The notes beneath the pieces were generated by a model. The model did no database searches, was not told the origin of the DNA, and saw only the letters and a list, made by a program, of their open reading frames with translations. Below are positions 53,502 to 61,057 of a DNA stretch of 61,057 nt, piece by piece (within the stretch, counting starts at the first letter, position 1; the number at the start of each line of letters is the position of its first letter). The position numbers were made by a program, and so were the translations under genes. Origin of the DNA: Tychonema sp. LEGE 06208 (GTDB lineage Bacteria; Cyanobacteriota; Cyanobacteriia; Cyanobacteriales; Microcoleaceae). The stretch lies in contig NZ_JADEWT010000026.1 in the NCBI RefSeq assembly GCF_015207505.1, positions 1-61,057 of the forward strand, given 5' to 3'.

Positions 53502-54311
53502 CTATCCCTGACTCAATATGTCTAAAAGCTCTTCGACAACGCGATCGGGTTCTTGACTGCACCTGTGGGCCTCGCAATAGTGGATGGTGAAGATGCCGTG
53601 GGATGCAAAGATGCGATCGCGCGTTTCATCTTTTTCTGTGTCGGGATGCGATATTTCCAGAATTCCCCATTTGCCTTGGTGGAAAATGAGAAAATCTGGT
53701 TCTTGGTTTTGTCGCCCTGCGGGTGTGGTGAGGCGGGCTTTGGAGTTGGGGAAGAAAAGGACGGAAGTGCGATCGAGCGCTTCGGCTATTTTTACTTCTT
53801 CTTTGCAGCGAAAGCGCAAATCGTTCCAGTGATAAATCCCTTCTTTTGTGCTTGACAGAAATCCCTGGTTATGCGCGTTTTCAGCCTTGATAATTCTATC
53901 TGATACTGTATGATAATCAGATAGAATTGCACCCTGTAAATCTGCTGACGAATCAGATTCACTTAAGTTGGCGAATGATAGTCTAGCTCCGCTTAAGTTA
54001 GCACCGCTGAGATTAACTCCAATAACTTGAGTTCGATGTAATGTCACTTGATGTCGCCGCAAGTATCGCTTAAAAACAGAGCGTAAATTATTTTTTTTTA
54101 CTTTTTCATCAAAAGCCTCTGAGAGTTGTTTCCAGAGTTTAGCCGCCAGCGCTTTTATATATTCATCATTATATTGAGAGAGTTGAGAAATTTCCTCATA
54201 GGAACATCGGCCTTCCCAGCATTGTCTGAAGATGAGCTCTTGCACGTCGTTTAACTGTTCGTCGTCATCTAGGACTGTTTCGACAATGGCGAGAGCTTCA
54301 TCGACAGTCAT
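53502..54311 (-). CDS. HTH - pentapeptide repeat - PD-(D/E)XK-like nuclease fusion
   Basis: A 269-residue three-part protein. Residues 1-85 resemble the N-terminal HTH domain that cyanobacteria place in front of vWA-MoxR-associated, NACHT-like and WD40 conflict proteins (VDEALAIVETVL..LNDVQELIFRQCWEGRCSYEEISQ). Residues 92-130 are pentapeptide repeats (VNLSGANLSGARLSFANLSE). Residues 165-269 look like a restriction-endonuclease fold: Glu178 in KIAEALD, Asp206 in EPDFLIF, Glu219 in WGILEIS, but the usual Lys is replaced by Ser. It may be a defence effector with altered active site. Confidence 0.75.
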   Translation of the reverse strand: MTVDEALAIVETVLDDDEQLNDVQELIFRQCWEGRCSYEEISQLSQYNDEYIKALAAKLWKQLSEAFDEKVKKNNLRSVFKRYLRRHQVTLHRTQVIGVNLSGANLSGARLSFANLSESDSSADLQGAILSDYHTVSDRIIKAENAHNQGFLSSTKEGIYHWNDLRFRCKEEVKIAEALDRTSVLFFPNSKARLTTPAGRQNQEPDFLIFHQGKWGILEISHPDTEKDETRDRIFASHGIFTIHYCEAHRCSQEPDRVVEELLDILSQG

Positions 54312-54376
54312 GGGTTAAGTTTCCTTAAAGTATGTATCTGGTAATTTTTTGAACATATCCGACTATGTTTTACCAA

Positions 54377-55249
54377 CTAAGGCTGGCGTTCATTCAGCCA
54401 ATTGGTTAAATCTGCTGCTTCTGAAAAGTCCAGCAGCGCCTCTCCTAAATTCTCTAATTCTTCTACGGACAAAGTCTGAATTTGCTCGCTGATTTGAGGA
54501 GCGATCGTACCGATGCGTCGAGTCAACTGGCGAGTGACGAAGGACAGCGCCTCATTTTTCCGGCCTTCTTCGAGGCCTAGTTGGAGACCTAATTGTCTTC
54601 CTTCAATGAGACCATCTTCGCGAATTTCTTGGTAAATCACAGAACCGCGCATAGTTTCCTTCCTAAATAGTTGTCTGATTAAGTCTTTTTCAAATCTCAA
54701 ACCTGCGAGCACTTGGGTACAAGCGAGTAAATCCGCTTGTTGGGTAGGTTCTTCTATTGTAGCAATCTGAGTAGCAATTTGCTCTAACAAAGTTCGCGGG
54801 GAGTTGGTTTGAGATAGTGTCGCCAATGGGAGTAAGCCGGGGACGGACAGCAGTAAAGCGGGGTCTTGTTCCCACAGGCGGATAACTCGATAGCCGTGTC
54901 GGGTGTTTGCGTCTGTGTACTCGGATACAAAAACTTGTTCTGAGGCTGTTTGCTGCAAAAAAATTACTACTTGATTGATGTCACAGGAGTATTGCCGTTT
55001 GAGCCTGACGTAGTAGTCTAGCATTCTGAAGGCGATCGGCGGGTCGGAGTAGGGTCTGGTTTCAAATTCCAGATGGAGGATTTGGTTATCCGTTTGCAGG
55101 AAAACGAGAGAATCGGCTCGAATGGGTTCTTGAATTAGTTCGGTTTTGAGTACCTGAACGTCGGTGGGTTCGTCAATTGGTAGCAGCCAGCTCACGAAGG
55201 CGGCGGGGAATTTTTCGGCTAGGTATTTGCAGGTGTTGTCGTAGGCCAA
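54377..55249 (-). CDS. Rpn-family nuclease with DUF4351
   Basis: A 290-residue member of the Rpn/PD-(D/E)XK 'recombination-promoting' family common in cyanobacteria. N-terminal YDNTCKYLAEKFPAAFVSWLLP and TDNQILHLEFETRPYSDPPIAFRMLDYYVRLKR carry the nuclease core (Glu in HLEFET). The C-terminal DUF4351 (TRQLTRRIGTIAPQISEQIQTLSVEELENLGEALLDFSEAADLTNWL) is complete. A stop lies upstream in frame and no ATG is available, so the start is TTG 55249 (or the gene was trimmed at its 5' end). Confidence 0.85.
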   Translation of the reverse strand: MAYDNTCKYLAEKFPAAFVSWLLPIDEPTDVQVLKTELIQEPIRADSLVFLQTDNQILHLEFETRPYSDPPIAFRMLDYYVRLKRQYSCDINQVVIFLQQTASEQVFVSEYTDANTRHGYRVIRLWEQDPALLLSVPGLLPLATLSQTNSPRTLLEQIATQIATIEEPTQQADLLACTQVLAGLRFEKDLIRQLFRKETMRGSVIYQEIREDGLIEGRQLGLQLGLEEGRKNEALSFVTRQLTRRIGTIAPQISEQIQTLSVEELENLGEALLDFSEAADLTNWLNERQP

Positions 55250-55340
55250 AACGGTTGGGTTGTGAGGGTTGATTAGAAGAGTTTAGCTCTAGTGGCATCT
55301 ATCTGAGAGGAGATTTTATGGCGATTTGGCGAAAGTCATT

Positions 55341-55370
55341 ACTTTTTCTCACTTTTTCTCACTTTTTCTC
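55341..55370. repeat. Three perfect 10-bp tandem units
   Basis: ACTTTTTCTC repeated three times, followed by ACTGACAAAG, in the divergent spacer between the Rpn-like gene and the helicase gene. Confidence 0.7.
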
Positions 55371-55448
55371 ACTGACAAAGATGAGATCGTGTTGGTAAGC
55401 TAATTTGAATAAAAAACATTCGACAAAAAGAATATAAGGAGAACCATC

Positions 55449-56711
55449 GTGGAACAGTGGATTAACTTCGAGCAATCTTTGAACCAGCGTTTAAATAGCC
55501 AAGATTTAGACGAACAACAGAATAAAGCCAAAAATTTCTCGCTTAAAGGTCATTCTTTAGTTCGAGGCGTTGCTGGCTCTGGTAAGTCATTAGTATTGCG
55601 AAATCGTATTGAAAAACTAATCGATGAGGGTTATAATGATATTTTGGTATTGTGTTACAACCGCTTTATGAAGGGTTGGATTGATTCAATAATAGCACAA
55701 AAAGGCTTGAGTTTAAACGTAGAGTCTCGAACTTTTCATAGTTGGGCTTATCGCATTGGATACACTTACAATTGGGATGAAATTCCTGAAAAGCGGCAGC
55801 AAATTATTGATCTAGTTAAAACATATTATAATGCCAACCCCAAAAAGCGTTATAAAGCAATTCTAATTGATGAAGCTCAAGATTTTTATGATGAATGGTT
55901 TATGGCGATGTTAGGTGCTGTAAGTCCCGATACAAACTCTATGTTTTTTGTCTATGACAATACTCAGTCAGTGTACGAAGGTCAGCAACATCGAAGAAAG
56001 CAAGATTGGAGTTGGTCTAAGCTTGGATTTGAGGTCAGGGGTCGTTCGCAAATATTTGATTTAAACTATAGAAACGCGCCAGAAATTATAGAATTAGCTT
56101 GGCAGTTTATATATCCTTATTTAGCTAGTGCTAATATGAAGATAGCTAAACGCTCAGAAGCTGCTGGTAAAATCGGTCATATTGTCGAACCAGTCAAAAA
56201 GTCTTCTCGCAGTTCATCTATTAAGCCAATGCTTGTAAAAAGCGATATGTCTCCAGACAATATAGCTAAACAGGTTAAACTGGCATTGAGCAGTCATCCA
56301 GAGTCTTCAATTGGAGTTTTATTGCATCCACAAGAGTCAAGAAACTTTAAATTAGAAATTAGTAAATTCCTGAAGAAATTCGGTGTTCCCCATCACGCTC
56401 CAATGTGTCCTCAAGAGCGAGATCATAACGTTGTAAACCGACCTTTCGTAATAGTCGATTCTTGGAATGCGCTGAAAGGAGTTGAGTTTGATGCCGTTAT
56501 TATTGCTGGCGTTGATCAAGTGGAAGAATTATCAGATCCCGATAAAGATTTTCAAGAAAAAGCAGGACTTTATACAGCAATAACAAGAGCAAAAGATCAC
56601 GTAGTTATGTTATACCAAAATGAAACTAAAGTTGTGCAGCAACTTCAAAACATTTTGACAGCACCGGATGTTTTGGAGAGTGACTCAATAGTAAGTGATA
56701 AGGCTGCTTAG
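55449..56711 (+). CDS. Superfamily 1 (UvrD-like) DNA helicase/ATPase
   Basis: A 420-residue compact SF1 protein. Motif I GVAGSGKS (40-47), motif II LIDEAQDF (139-146), motif III VYDNTQSVY (168-176), motif IV-like LNYRNAPEI (205-213), motif V region LKGVEFDAVIIAGV and motif VI YTAITRAKDHVVMLY. Shorter than replicative UvrD (about 720), lacking the large 1B/2B insertions, as in defence-associated or orphan SF1 helicases. GTG 55449 follows AAGGAG at ideal spacing. Partner unknown; it is divergent from the Rpn gene. Confidence 0.88.
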   Translation: MEQWINFEQSLNQRLNSQDLDEQQNKAKNFSLKGHSLVRGVAGSGKSLVLRNRIEKLIDEGYNDILVLCYNRFMKGWIDSIIAQKGLSLNVESRTFHSWAYRIGYTYNWDEIPEKRQQIIDLVKTYYNANPKKRYKAILIDEAQDFYDEWFMAMLGAVSPDTNSMFFVYDNTQSVYEGQQHRRKQDWSWSKLGFEVRGRSQIFDLNYRNAPEIIELAWQFIYPYLASANMKIAKRSEAAGKIGHIVEPVKKSSRSSSIKPMLVKSDMSPDNIAKQVKLALSSHPESSIGVLLHPQESRNFKLEISKFLKKFGVPHHAPMCPQERDHNVVNRPFVIVDSWNALKGVEFDAVIIAGVDQVEELSDPDKDFQEKAGLYTAITRAKDHVVMLYQNETKVVQQLQNILTAPDVLESDSIVSDKAA

Positions 56712-56723
56712 TGTAAGGTATAG

Positions 56724-56864
56724 AGCGGTGTCGGTACTTACCGCAAAGGGCGACAAAATGAGTCCCACGAAAACCTGTTTAATGAAATACGCAACTTACC
56801 TATATCGACTGATTTGAAGAATACTCTGGAAGCGGTTGTTAGAGACGGGAGGGGTTGTTCATAA
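56724..56864 (+). pseudogene. Possible gene relic
   Basis: A stop-free stretch in the helicase frame but beyond two stop codons. It encodes GVGTYRKGRQNESHENLFNEI and RNLPISTDLKNTLEAVVRDG before TAA 56862-56864 and has protein-like composition. Not recognised. The remaining 56865-57124 holds CCCGGTTT/AAACCGGG pairs (57014-57064) and no gene. Confidence 0.35.
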
Positions 56865-57124
56865 TACTGATAAGCGATCGCACCTCATCACCCTCACCTT
56901 TCTACAACCTTCTCCCATCGCCTGCTTTGACAGTTTTTGAAGTGCGATCGCCCTTTCGTCAATTTTCAACCAACACAAAACCACGCGCACTTCATTCTCA
57001 CCCTAAATCTCGTAAAAAACCCGGTTTCTTCCAACTCAACAAAGTGGTCACAAACCGGGTTTTTCCGCAATACTTAGTTATCGTTCTCAATCTTGTAAAA
57101 AAAAACGGTTTCTCGATTCGTCAA

Positions 57125-57904
57125 TTACAAATATCGAGTTAACTGCACTCGATAGCGTTCTTTTTTTGTTACCATGACTTCCCCAATTTCCAATCTTCCC
57201 TTACCGCTAACGGCGATTAAATCTCCAGATTTAACGTGATAACTAGATTGGGTGATATCTTTCCAATTAACTCGCACATCGCCTCTGTCAATAAATTCAA
57301 CCATTTTGCTGCGAGACATGGCAAATCCGGCCGAAGCAACAGCATCCAATCTCATCGATGCTTCAACGGTTGTCATTTCTTTCTTTTTCGGTTCTCTAAT
57401 TTTGAGCTCGCTCAATTCAATGCGCCGAGTTTTCACCGGAACCGATCGCACTTGCTGCAAACTCATCTCCAAATACTCTACCATTTCGGGCATGACAATC
57501 GCTTGCGCGCCGCGTTCGCCCAACACAATGATATCGCCAGTTTTCTCGCGGACAATTCCCGTACCCAACATCGCCCCCAAAAAGTCGCGGTGAGAAGCTG
57601 TATCGAACAAGAAATTGCCAGCAATTTCTACCGCAGCAACGTTAACGCTAGCAGAGTCGATCGGGATATCCGATCGCGCGATCGCAATTCTCTGCCTTTC
57701 AGCTTGCGGGTAGCCGCCCCAAGCCACTAATTCCACATCAGTTAAGCGCTTAAATACCGTCATAGTGTCCGCCAACTCCGGCGGCGACAGAAAATCAGTC
57801 AGAGTAACTTCCCAAGTTTTAATTGCTTGTTCCGCTTGGTCGATCGCCCGCGCCACACATTCACGGTTTTCGATGCCTTTTAACAGTTCTTCTCTTTGTA
57901 ACAT
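57125..57904 (-). CDS. Photosystem II S4 domain protein (YlmH-like)
   Basis: RNA-binding protein of the YlmH/'photosystem II S4 domain protein' family, 259 residues. Residues 1-175 form the family N-terminal domain (EVTLTDFLSPPELADTMTVFKRLTDVELVAWGGYPQAERQRIAIAR); the S4 domain is C-terminal (LDAVASAGFAMSRSKMVEFIDRGDVRVNWKDITQSSYHVKSGDLIAVSGKGRLEIGEV). In Firmicutes YlmH acts on the ribosome and in cell division; in cyanobacteria the name suggests photosystem work but no role is settled. Monocistronic. Confidence 0.9.
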   Translation of the reverse strand: MLQREELLKGIENRECVARAIDQAEQAIKTWEVTLTDFLSPPELADTMTVFKRLTDVELVAWGGYPQAERQRIAIARSDIPIDSASVNVAAVEIAGNFLFDTASHRDFLGAMLGTGIVREKTGDIIVLGERGAQAIVMPEMVEYLEMSLQQVRSVPVKTRRIELSELKIREPKKKEMTTVEASMRLDAVASAGFAMSRSKMVEFIDRGDVRVNWKDITQSSYHVKSGDLIAVSGKGRLEIGEVMVTKKERYRVQLTRYL

Positions 57905-58075
57905 CAGTCAATTTTAGATTATAATTTGAAATTGCCAAACCTTGCTGTAACTAAAAAGTCTACTTTTTAAACAGTCGCACTACTTTAATTATAGTCTAAA
58001 ATCTTCAAATCAGGATATGATTAATTTTGTTGCTGGTAAAGCTGATTTGATTAATACGATCGTTGTACCAAATGT

Positions 58076-59122
58076 ATGAAGTCTTCGAGTTTAAGCAAGG
58101 TCAATATTTCAACGCAGTTTCTGTCTCAGCAAACAGCCGAACCATTGAAACAAGCGCTACAGGATAGAAGCCTTATACCCGACGAAGCAGAGGCATTACT
58201 AGCCGCCGGCGAACAGCGCGCCATTCCTGCCATCAGCAAAAATACGGCATTGATCCAACAGATTCAGCATCGGGTACAAAGCTTGCCATCTGTTCATTCC
58301 CTGGTACAGGGCGATAGCCGAAACTTGAGACATATTCCCGATGAAAGCGTACATCTGGTAGTCACATCGCCGCCATACTGGAATTTAAAAGAATATATCA
58401 AAAATCTCAACCAGCTTGGAGAAATAGCAGACTACGAACAGTTTTTGCAAGAGCTCGATCGAGTATGGCAGCAAGTATGGCGCGTTTTAGTCCCAGGCGG
58501 GCGGCTGGTGATTGTCGTGGGCGATGTCTGTGTGGCGCGCCGGCGGTTTGGCAGACACATGGTATTTCCCCTGCACGCCAGCATTCAGGAACACTGTCGC
58601 CATTTAGGATTTGACAACCTCGCACCGATTATCTGGTACAAAATCGCCAACGCTTCCCTAGAAGCAACCGGAAACGGCACCAGTTTTCTCGGCAAACCCT
58701 ACGAGCCCGGAGGTGTCATCAAAAACGACATAGAGTTTATCCTGATGCAGCGCAAACCGGGCGGCTACCGCAGTCCCACCCTCACAGCACGAGTATTGTC
58801 CGTGATACCGGAAACTCTGCACCGACAGTGGTTTCAACAAATTTGGCAGGATATCAAAGGCGCTTCCACCAAGCAACACCCCGCCCCGTATCCTTTGGAA
58901 CTAGCAGAAAGGCTGGTGCGGATGTTTTCCTTTGCGGGGGACACGGTACTTGACCCGTTTATGGGAACGGGCACAACCTGCATCGCTGCAGCAAATTGGG
59001 GACGCAACAGTATCGGGGTAGATGTTGAGCCAAATTACCATCAAATGGCGCTGAAACGGATGCAAGAAACTTATGGTTTGCGCGTAGTTTATGAGGGATT
59101 GATGGCGGAGGTTGTCGAATGA
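58076..59122 (+). CDS. Type II DNA methyltransferase, beta class
   Basis: DNA methyltransferase of 348 residues with class-beta order: catalytic motif IV SPPYW at 98-102 precedes the SAM-binding motif I DPFMGTGTT (293-301). S-P-P-Y is seen in N4-cytosine and some N6-adenine enzymes, so the target base is undecided. The target-recognition region lies between (about 150-270). Overlaps the nuclease gene by 4 nt (ATGA), hence one operon. Partner of a PaeR7I-type nuclease, which suggests CTCGAG as the target; that is inference. Confidence 0.9.
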   Translation: MKSSSLSKVNISTQFLSQQTAEPLKQALQDRSLIPDEAEALLAAGEQRAIPAISKNTALIQQIQHRVQSLPSVHSLVQGDSRNLRHIPDESVHLVVTSPPYWNLKEYIKNLNQLGEIADYEQFLQELDRVWQQVWRVLVPGGRLVIVVGDVCVARRRFGRHMVFPLHASIQEHCRHLGFDNLAPIIWYKIANASLEATGNGTSFLGKPYEPGGVIKNDIEFILMQRKPGGYRSPTLTARVLSVIPETLHRQWFQQIWQDIKGASTKQHPAPYPLELAERLVRMFSFAGDTVLDPFMGTGTTCIAAANWGRNSIGVDVEPNYHQMALKRMQETYGLRVVYEGLMAEVVE

Positions 59123-59852
59123 CGGGACTGTCGCCCATCCCCGATGATGTATTCCGGGAAGCTGTGCAGGGTTTCTGGGATACCCGCATCGCCCAAGCAC
59201 AAGCCCAAGTGCTAGCAGGCAAAGTAGATCGAGGCAATCGCAGCGCGGTGACAGGAGGCAAGCAGATGGATGGTTTCATCCTCACCCTGACCGATTTCCT
59301 GCTGGCTGCGGGTGTTCCCCAAAACCACATCCACGTAAAAAAAAGCCTAACTGTCATACCGGGCTTTTTTCGGCCGACGAAAATGTATGATTTTCTGGTT
59401 GTAGACCGAGAAAAGCGACAACTCAAGGTAGTCATCGAGTTAAAAAGTCAGGTTGGCAGCTTTGGCAACAATTTCAACAACCGCACAGAAGAAGCGATGG
59501 GGGCGGCTCTCGACATCTGGACAGCTTACCGGGAAGGGATGTTTGGCGAAGCACCTCCGCCACCGTGGTTAGGATATCTGTTTGTTTTAGAAGACAGTCC
59601 TGCTTCGCGCGCGCCGGTGCAGGTTGCCGAACCGCATTTCGCGGTTTTGCCGGAGTTTAGAGCGGCAAGCTATGCTAAACTAAACGCTACGAACTTTTTT
59701 GTCAGAAGATGGTACGGGAAAGACATTTCACGGCTGCTTGTTTTTTACTGACTAACCGCGAACAGTCTGCACAACATCCCAACTATACGGAGCCATGTTC
59801 AGACTTGTCTGCTGCCAATTTTTTGCACCAGCTTATCCGGCACGCGATCTAA
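59119..59852 (+). pseudogene. PaeR7I/XhoI-type restriction endonuclease, frameshifted
   Basis: Type II endonuclease of the PaeR7I family. RSAVTGGKQMDGFI, PGFFRPTKMYDFLVV and IELKSQVGSFGNNFNNRTEEAMGAALDIW are present with the PD-(D/E)XK residues Asp91, Glu107 and Lys109. A 5-bp tandem duplication CTAAA CTAAA (59675-59684) shifts the frame, giving stop TGA at residue 210. Removing one unit restores SYAKRYELFCQKMVRERHF and on to stop TAA 59850-59852, 242 residues, matching the family length. The encoded 210-residue protein lacks the C-terminal 57 or so native residues. Confidence 0.88.
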
Positions 59853-60155
59853 ATTAGGTAACAGATTTTGGCGTTGCTGAACAGGAGTATGAATGTACAT
59901 TTTTTAGTTATTGCCGAAAACAGACTTTTTGCGCCTTTGAGTCTTTGTGTAGAAGTTAATTCATATCATTTCCGGTTGCACTCCTCATGATGTTAACTGT
60001 TAACTGTTAACTGTTAACTGTTAACTGTTAACTGTTAATTTACTATTCCGATGAAGAGAGGATTTGATATCATATCATTTCCGGTCGATCACCTTAACAA
60101 AAAAGGATTGCGCTACCGGACATCATATTAATCAGCTATCGCGCACTGTAAAATT
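59853..60155. repeat. Spacer with inverted copy of the heptamer element
   Basis: About 59963-60078 carries ATATCATTTCCGGTTGCACT, seven GTTAACT-type heptamers (59992-60040) and CGATGAAGAGAGGATTTGAT, the reverse complement of the element at about 4325-4472. A further ATATCATTTCCGGTCG follows. No gene. Confidence 0.75.
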
Positions 60156-60986
60156 TTACAGTTTATTCTTCGTCTTCACCCGCATATATAGCTCTTCCAT
60201 CGCCTCAATAAACGAACCATCCTTTTGCCAAAAAGCCGGAAAATCTCCCTGTTTCTTCACTACGATCGCACTTACGCCACTTTGCACCCCCACCTCAATC
60301 GTCTGCGGCAGCCGCTTTGCACCGTGCCAAAACTCCTTCAGGCTGATTGTTTGCGCTTCATTCGCGATCGCCCGCGTGTAATAGGAATCCACCGCCACAG
60401 GGGCCGCTGCATCCGCCGTCAACTCAGCAGAAAGCGCCATTCCCAAAGGCGTTTTTGCCAATTCGCGGTGCAGCACTTCCTTAGAAAGTCCCCGTAATTC
60501 AAACAGTAAAAACGGATCTTTGTCCAATTCGGCCGCCACCAAATAATAAACTCCCGCAATATGTTTGCAGGGATTGCTATAGTCTGGACAAGAGCAAGTC
60601 GTTTTAAAATCCTCACGGCTGCTGGGTAAAAGGTGCAATCCAAAGGGCGAAAAAGCCTTTTCAATATTGTCGGGCATTTCGTTGAGTAGCAGCCGGGAAA
60701 TGAAGCTGGCTTTCGATGCCATTTGGGCGATCGCCACTTTCCACTTTGCCTGACTAATCGGCTCAAACTCAATTTTAGTTTTGTACAGCGGCTCCTTATA
60801 AACCCCATAATAAGGATTAACCGATCCTCTCACCTCTGCCATCACTAACCCATCATTCATTTTAAAGCTTTTTACCTTGCCATTCCGCGCATAGGCACGT
60901 CCCCGTCCGAGCCGCCCAGAATCGGTAAACCTTTCCAACGCGCTGATAAATTTATTACCCCACCAAGTCCGAGTAAATTGTGACAT
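60156..60986 (-). CDS. SWIM zinc-finger protein
   Basis: A 276-residue protein with SWIM motif TTCSCPDYSNPCKHIAGVYY (C-x-C ... C-x-H, near residues 132-151 of this start). N-terminal RTWWGNKFISALERFTDSGRLGRGRAYARNGKV is typical of SWIM proteins that accompany SNF2-type helicases in cyanobacteria; the helicase is not in the window but could lie beyond its right end (upstream on this strand). ATG 60986 is preferred to 61028 because it gives the usual MSQFTRTWWG start. Role in DNA repair or chromatin-like remodelling is inference. Confidence 0.85.
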   Translation of the reverse strand: MSQFTRTWWGNKFISALERFTDSGRLGRGRAYARNGKVKSFKMNDGLVMAEVRGSVNPYYGVYKEPLYKTKIEFEPISQAKWKVAIAQMASKASFISRLLLNEMPDNIEKAFSPFGLHLLPSSREDFKTTCSCPDYSNPCKHIAGVYYLVAAELDKDPFLLFELRGLSKEVLHRELAKTPLGMALSAELTADAAAPVAVDSYYTRAIANEAQTISLKEFWHGAKRLPQTIEVGVQSGVSAIVVKKQGDFPAFWQKDGSFIEAMEELYMRVKTKNKL

Positions 60987-61028
60987 AAGCTGTTCTGCAT
61001 TTAAATTGTATATTTCGATGAATCTCAA

Positions 61029-61057
61029 ACATCCTCTCCCCCTCTCCCCCTCTCCCC
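61029..61057. repeat. CCCTCTCC tandem at window end
   Basis: CTCTCCCC units (about three) at the right edge. Cut off by the window. Confidence 0.5.

Noticed and set aside
59119..59751. Annotating the 210-residue nuclease as complete
   Set aside because: A 5-bp duplication shifts the frame, and the restored frame continues to 59852 with family-like length.
1..61057. tRNA, rRNA or replication origin
   Set aside because: No cloverleaf with GTTCRA loop, no rRNA segment and no DnaA-box cluster was seen by eye; a dedicated scan would be decisive.

Overview
The window reads as chromosome of a filamentous, probably non-heterocystous cyanobacterium (Microcoleus/Oscillatoria-like; the genus is inference). 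Evidence: a photosynthetic NDH-1 subunit gene (ndhN), a carotene isomerase (crtH), a SipA gene, a 'photosystem II S4 domain' gene, the cyanobacterial order of ribosomal protein genes, very frequent GCGATCGC-type HIP1 octamers, and intergenic spaces packed with heptanucleotide tandem repeats.

Layout. 1-10 kb: the end of an ISAs1-type transposase, an MFS transporter, two half-size GDT1/UPF0016 cation exchangers, upp, crtH, a RelE/Phd-type toxin-antitoxin pair and a pentapeptide-repeat protein. 10-20 kb: a large CBS-PAS-PAS-GGDEF-EAL protein, sipA, rbfA, a family 3 glycosidase, small conserved cyanobacterial proteins and a MalK-like ABC ATPase. 20-26 kb: two decayed genes facing each other (HD-domain phosphohydrolase; Uma2 nuclease with an in-frame TGA), an overlapping hybrid histidine kinase / REC-kinase pair, and relics of a further kinase and of a second HD gene. 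26-31.5 kb: a thymidylate-precursor cluster (thyX, dut, dCMP deaminase), a divergent small gene/XRE regulator pair with two 20-bp palindromes between them, a histone-deacetylase-like hydrolase, a VWA protein and ndhN.

32-51.8 kb is one long plus-strand block of translation genes: rplC-rplD-rplW-rplB-rpsS-rplV-rpsC-rplP-rpmC-rpsQ-rplN-rplX-rplE-rpsH-rplF-rplR-rpsE-rplO-secY-adk-infA-rpmJ-rpsM-rpsK-rpoA-rplQ-truA-rplM-rpsI-rpmE-prfA. S10, S14 and L30 genes are absent from it. Several spacers hold short tandem repeats, and a strong promoter-like site followed by a highly structured leader precedes rpmJ, suggesting a separately controlled rpmJ-rpsM-rpsK-rpoA-rplQ transcript.

51.8-61 kb is an accessory, defence-like region: tandemly duplicated XRE regulators, an HTH-pentapeptide-nuclease fusion, an Rpn/DUF4351 nuclease, an SF1 helicase, and a PaeR7I/XhoI-type restriction-modification pair whose nuclease gene is broken by a 5-bp tandem duplication, then a SWIM zinc-finger protein.

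The most distinctive non-coding signals are (i) five copies of an element with conserved inverted arms (TATAGC...GAGGTA) around a variable tandem-repeat core, (ii) a heptamer-core element present in opposite orientation near both ends of the window, (iii) paired AAACCCGGTTT hairpins, and (iv) pseudogenes broken by 4-5 bp tandem duplications that look like scars.
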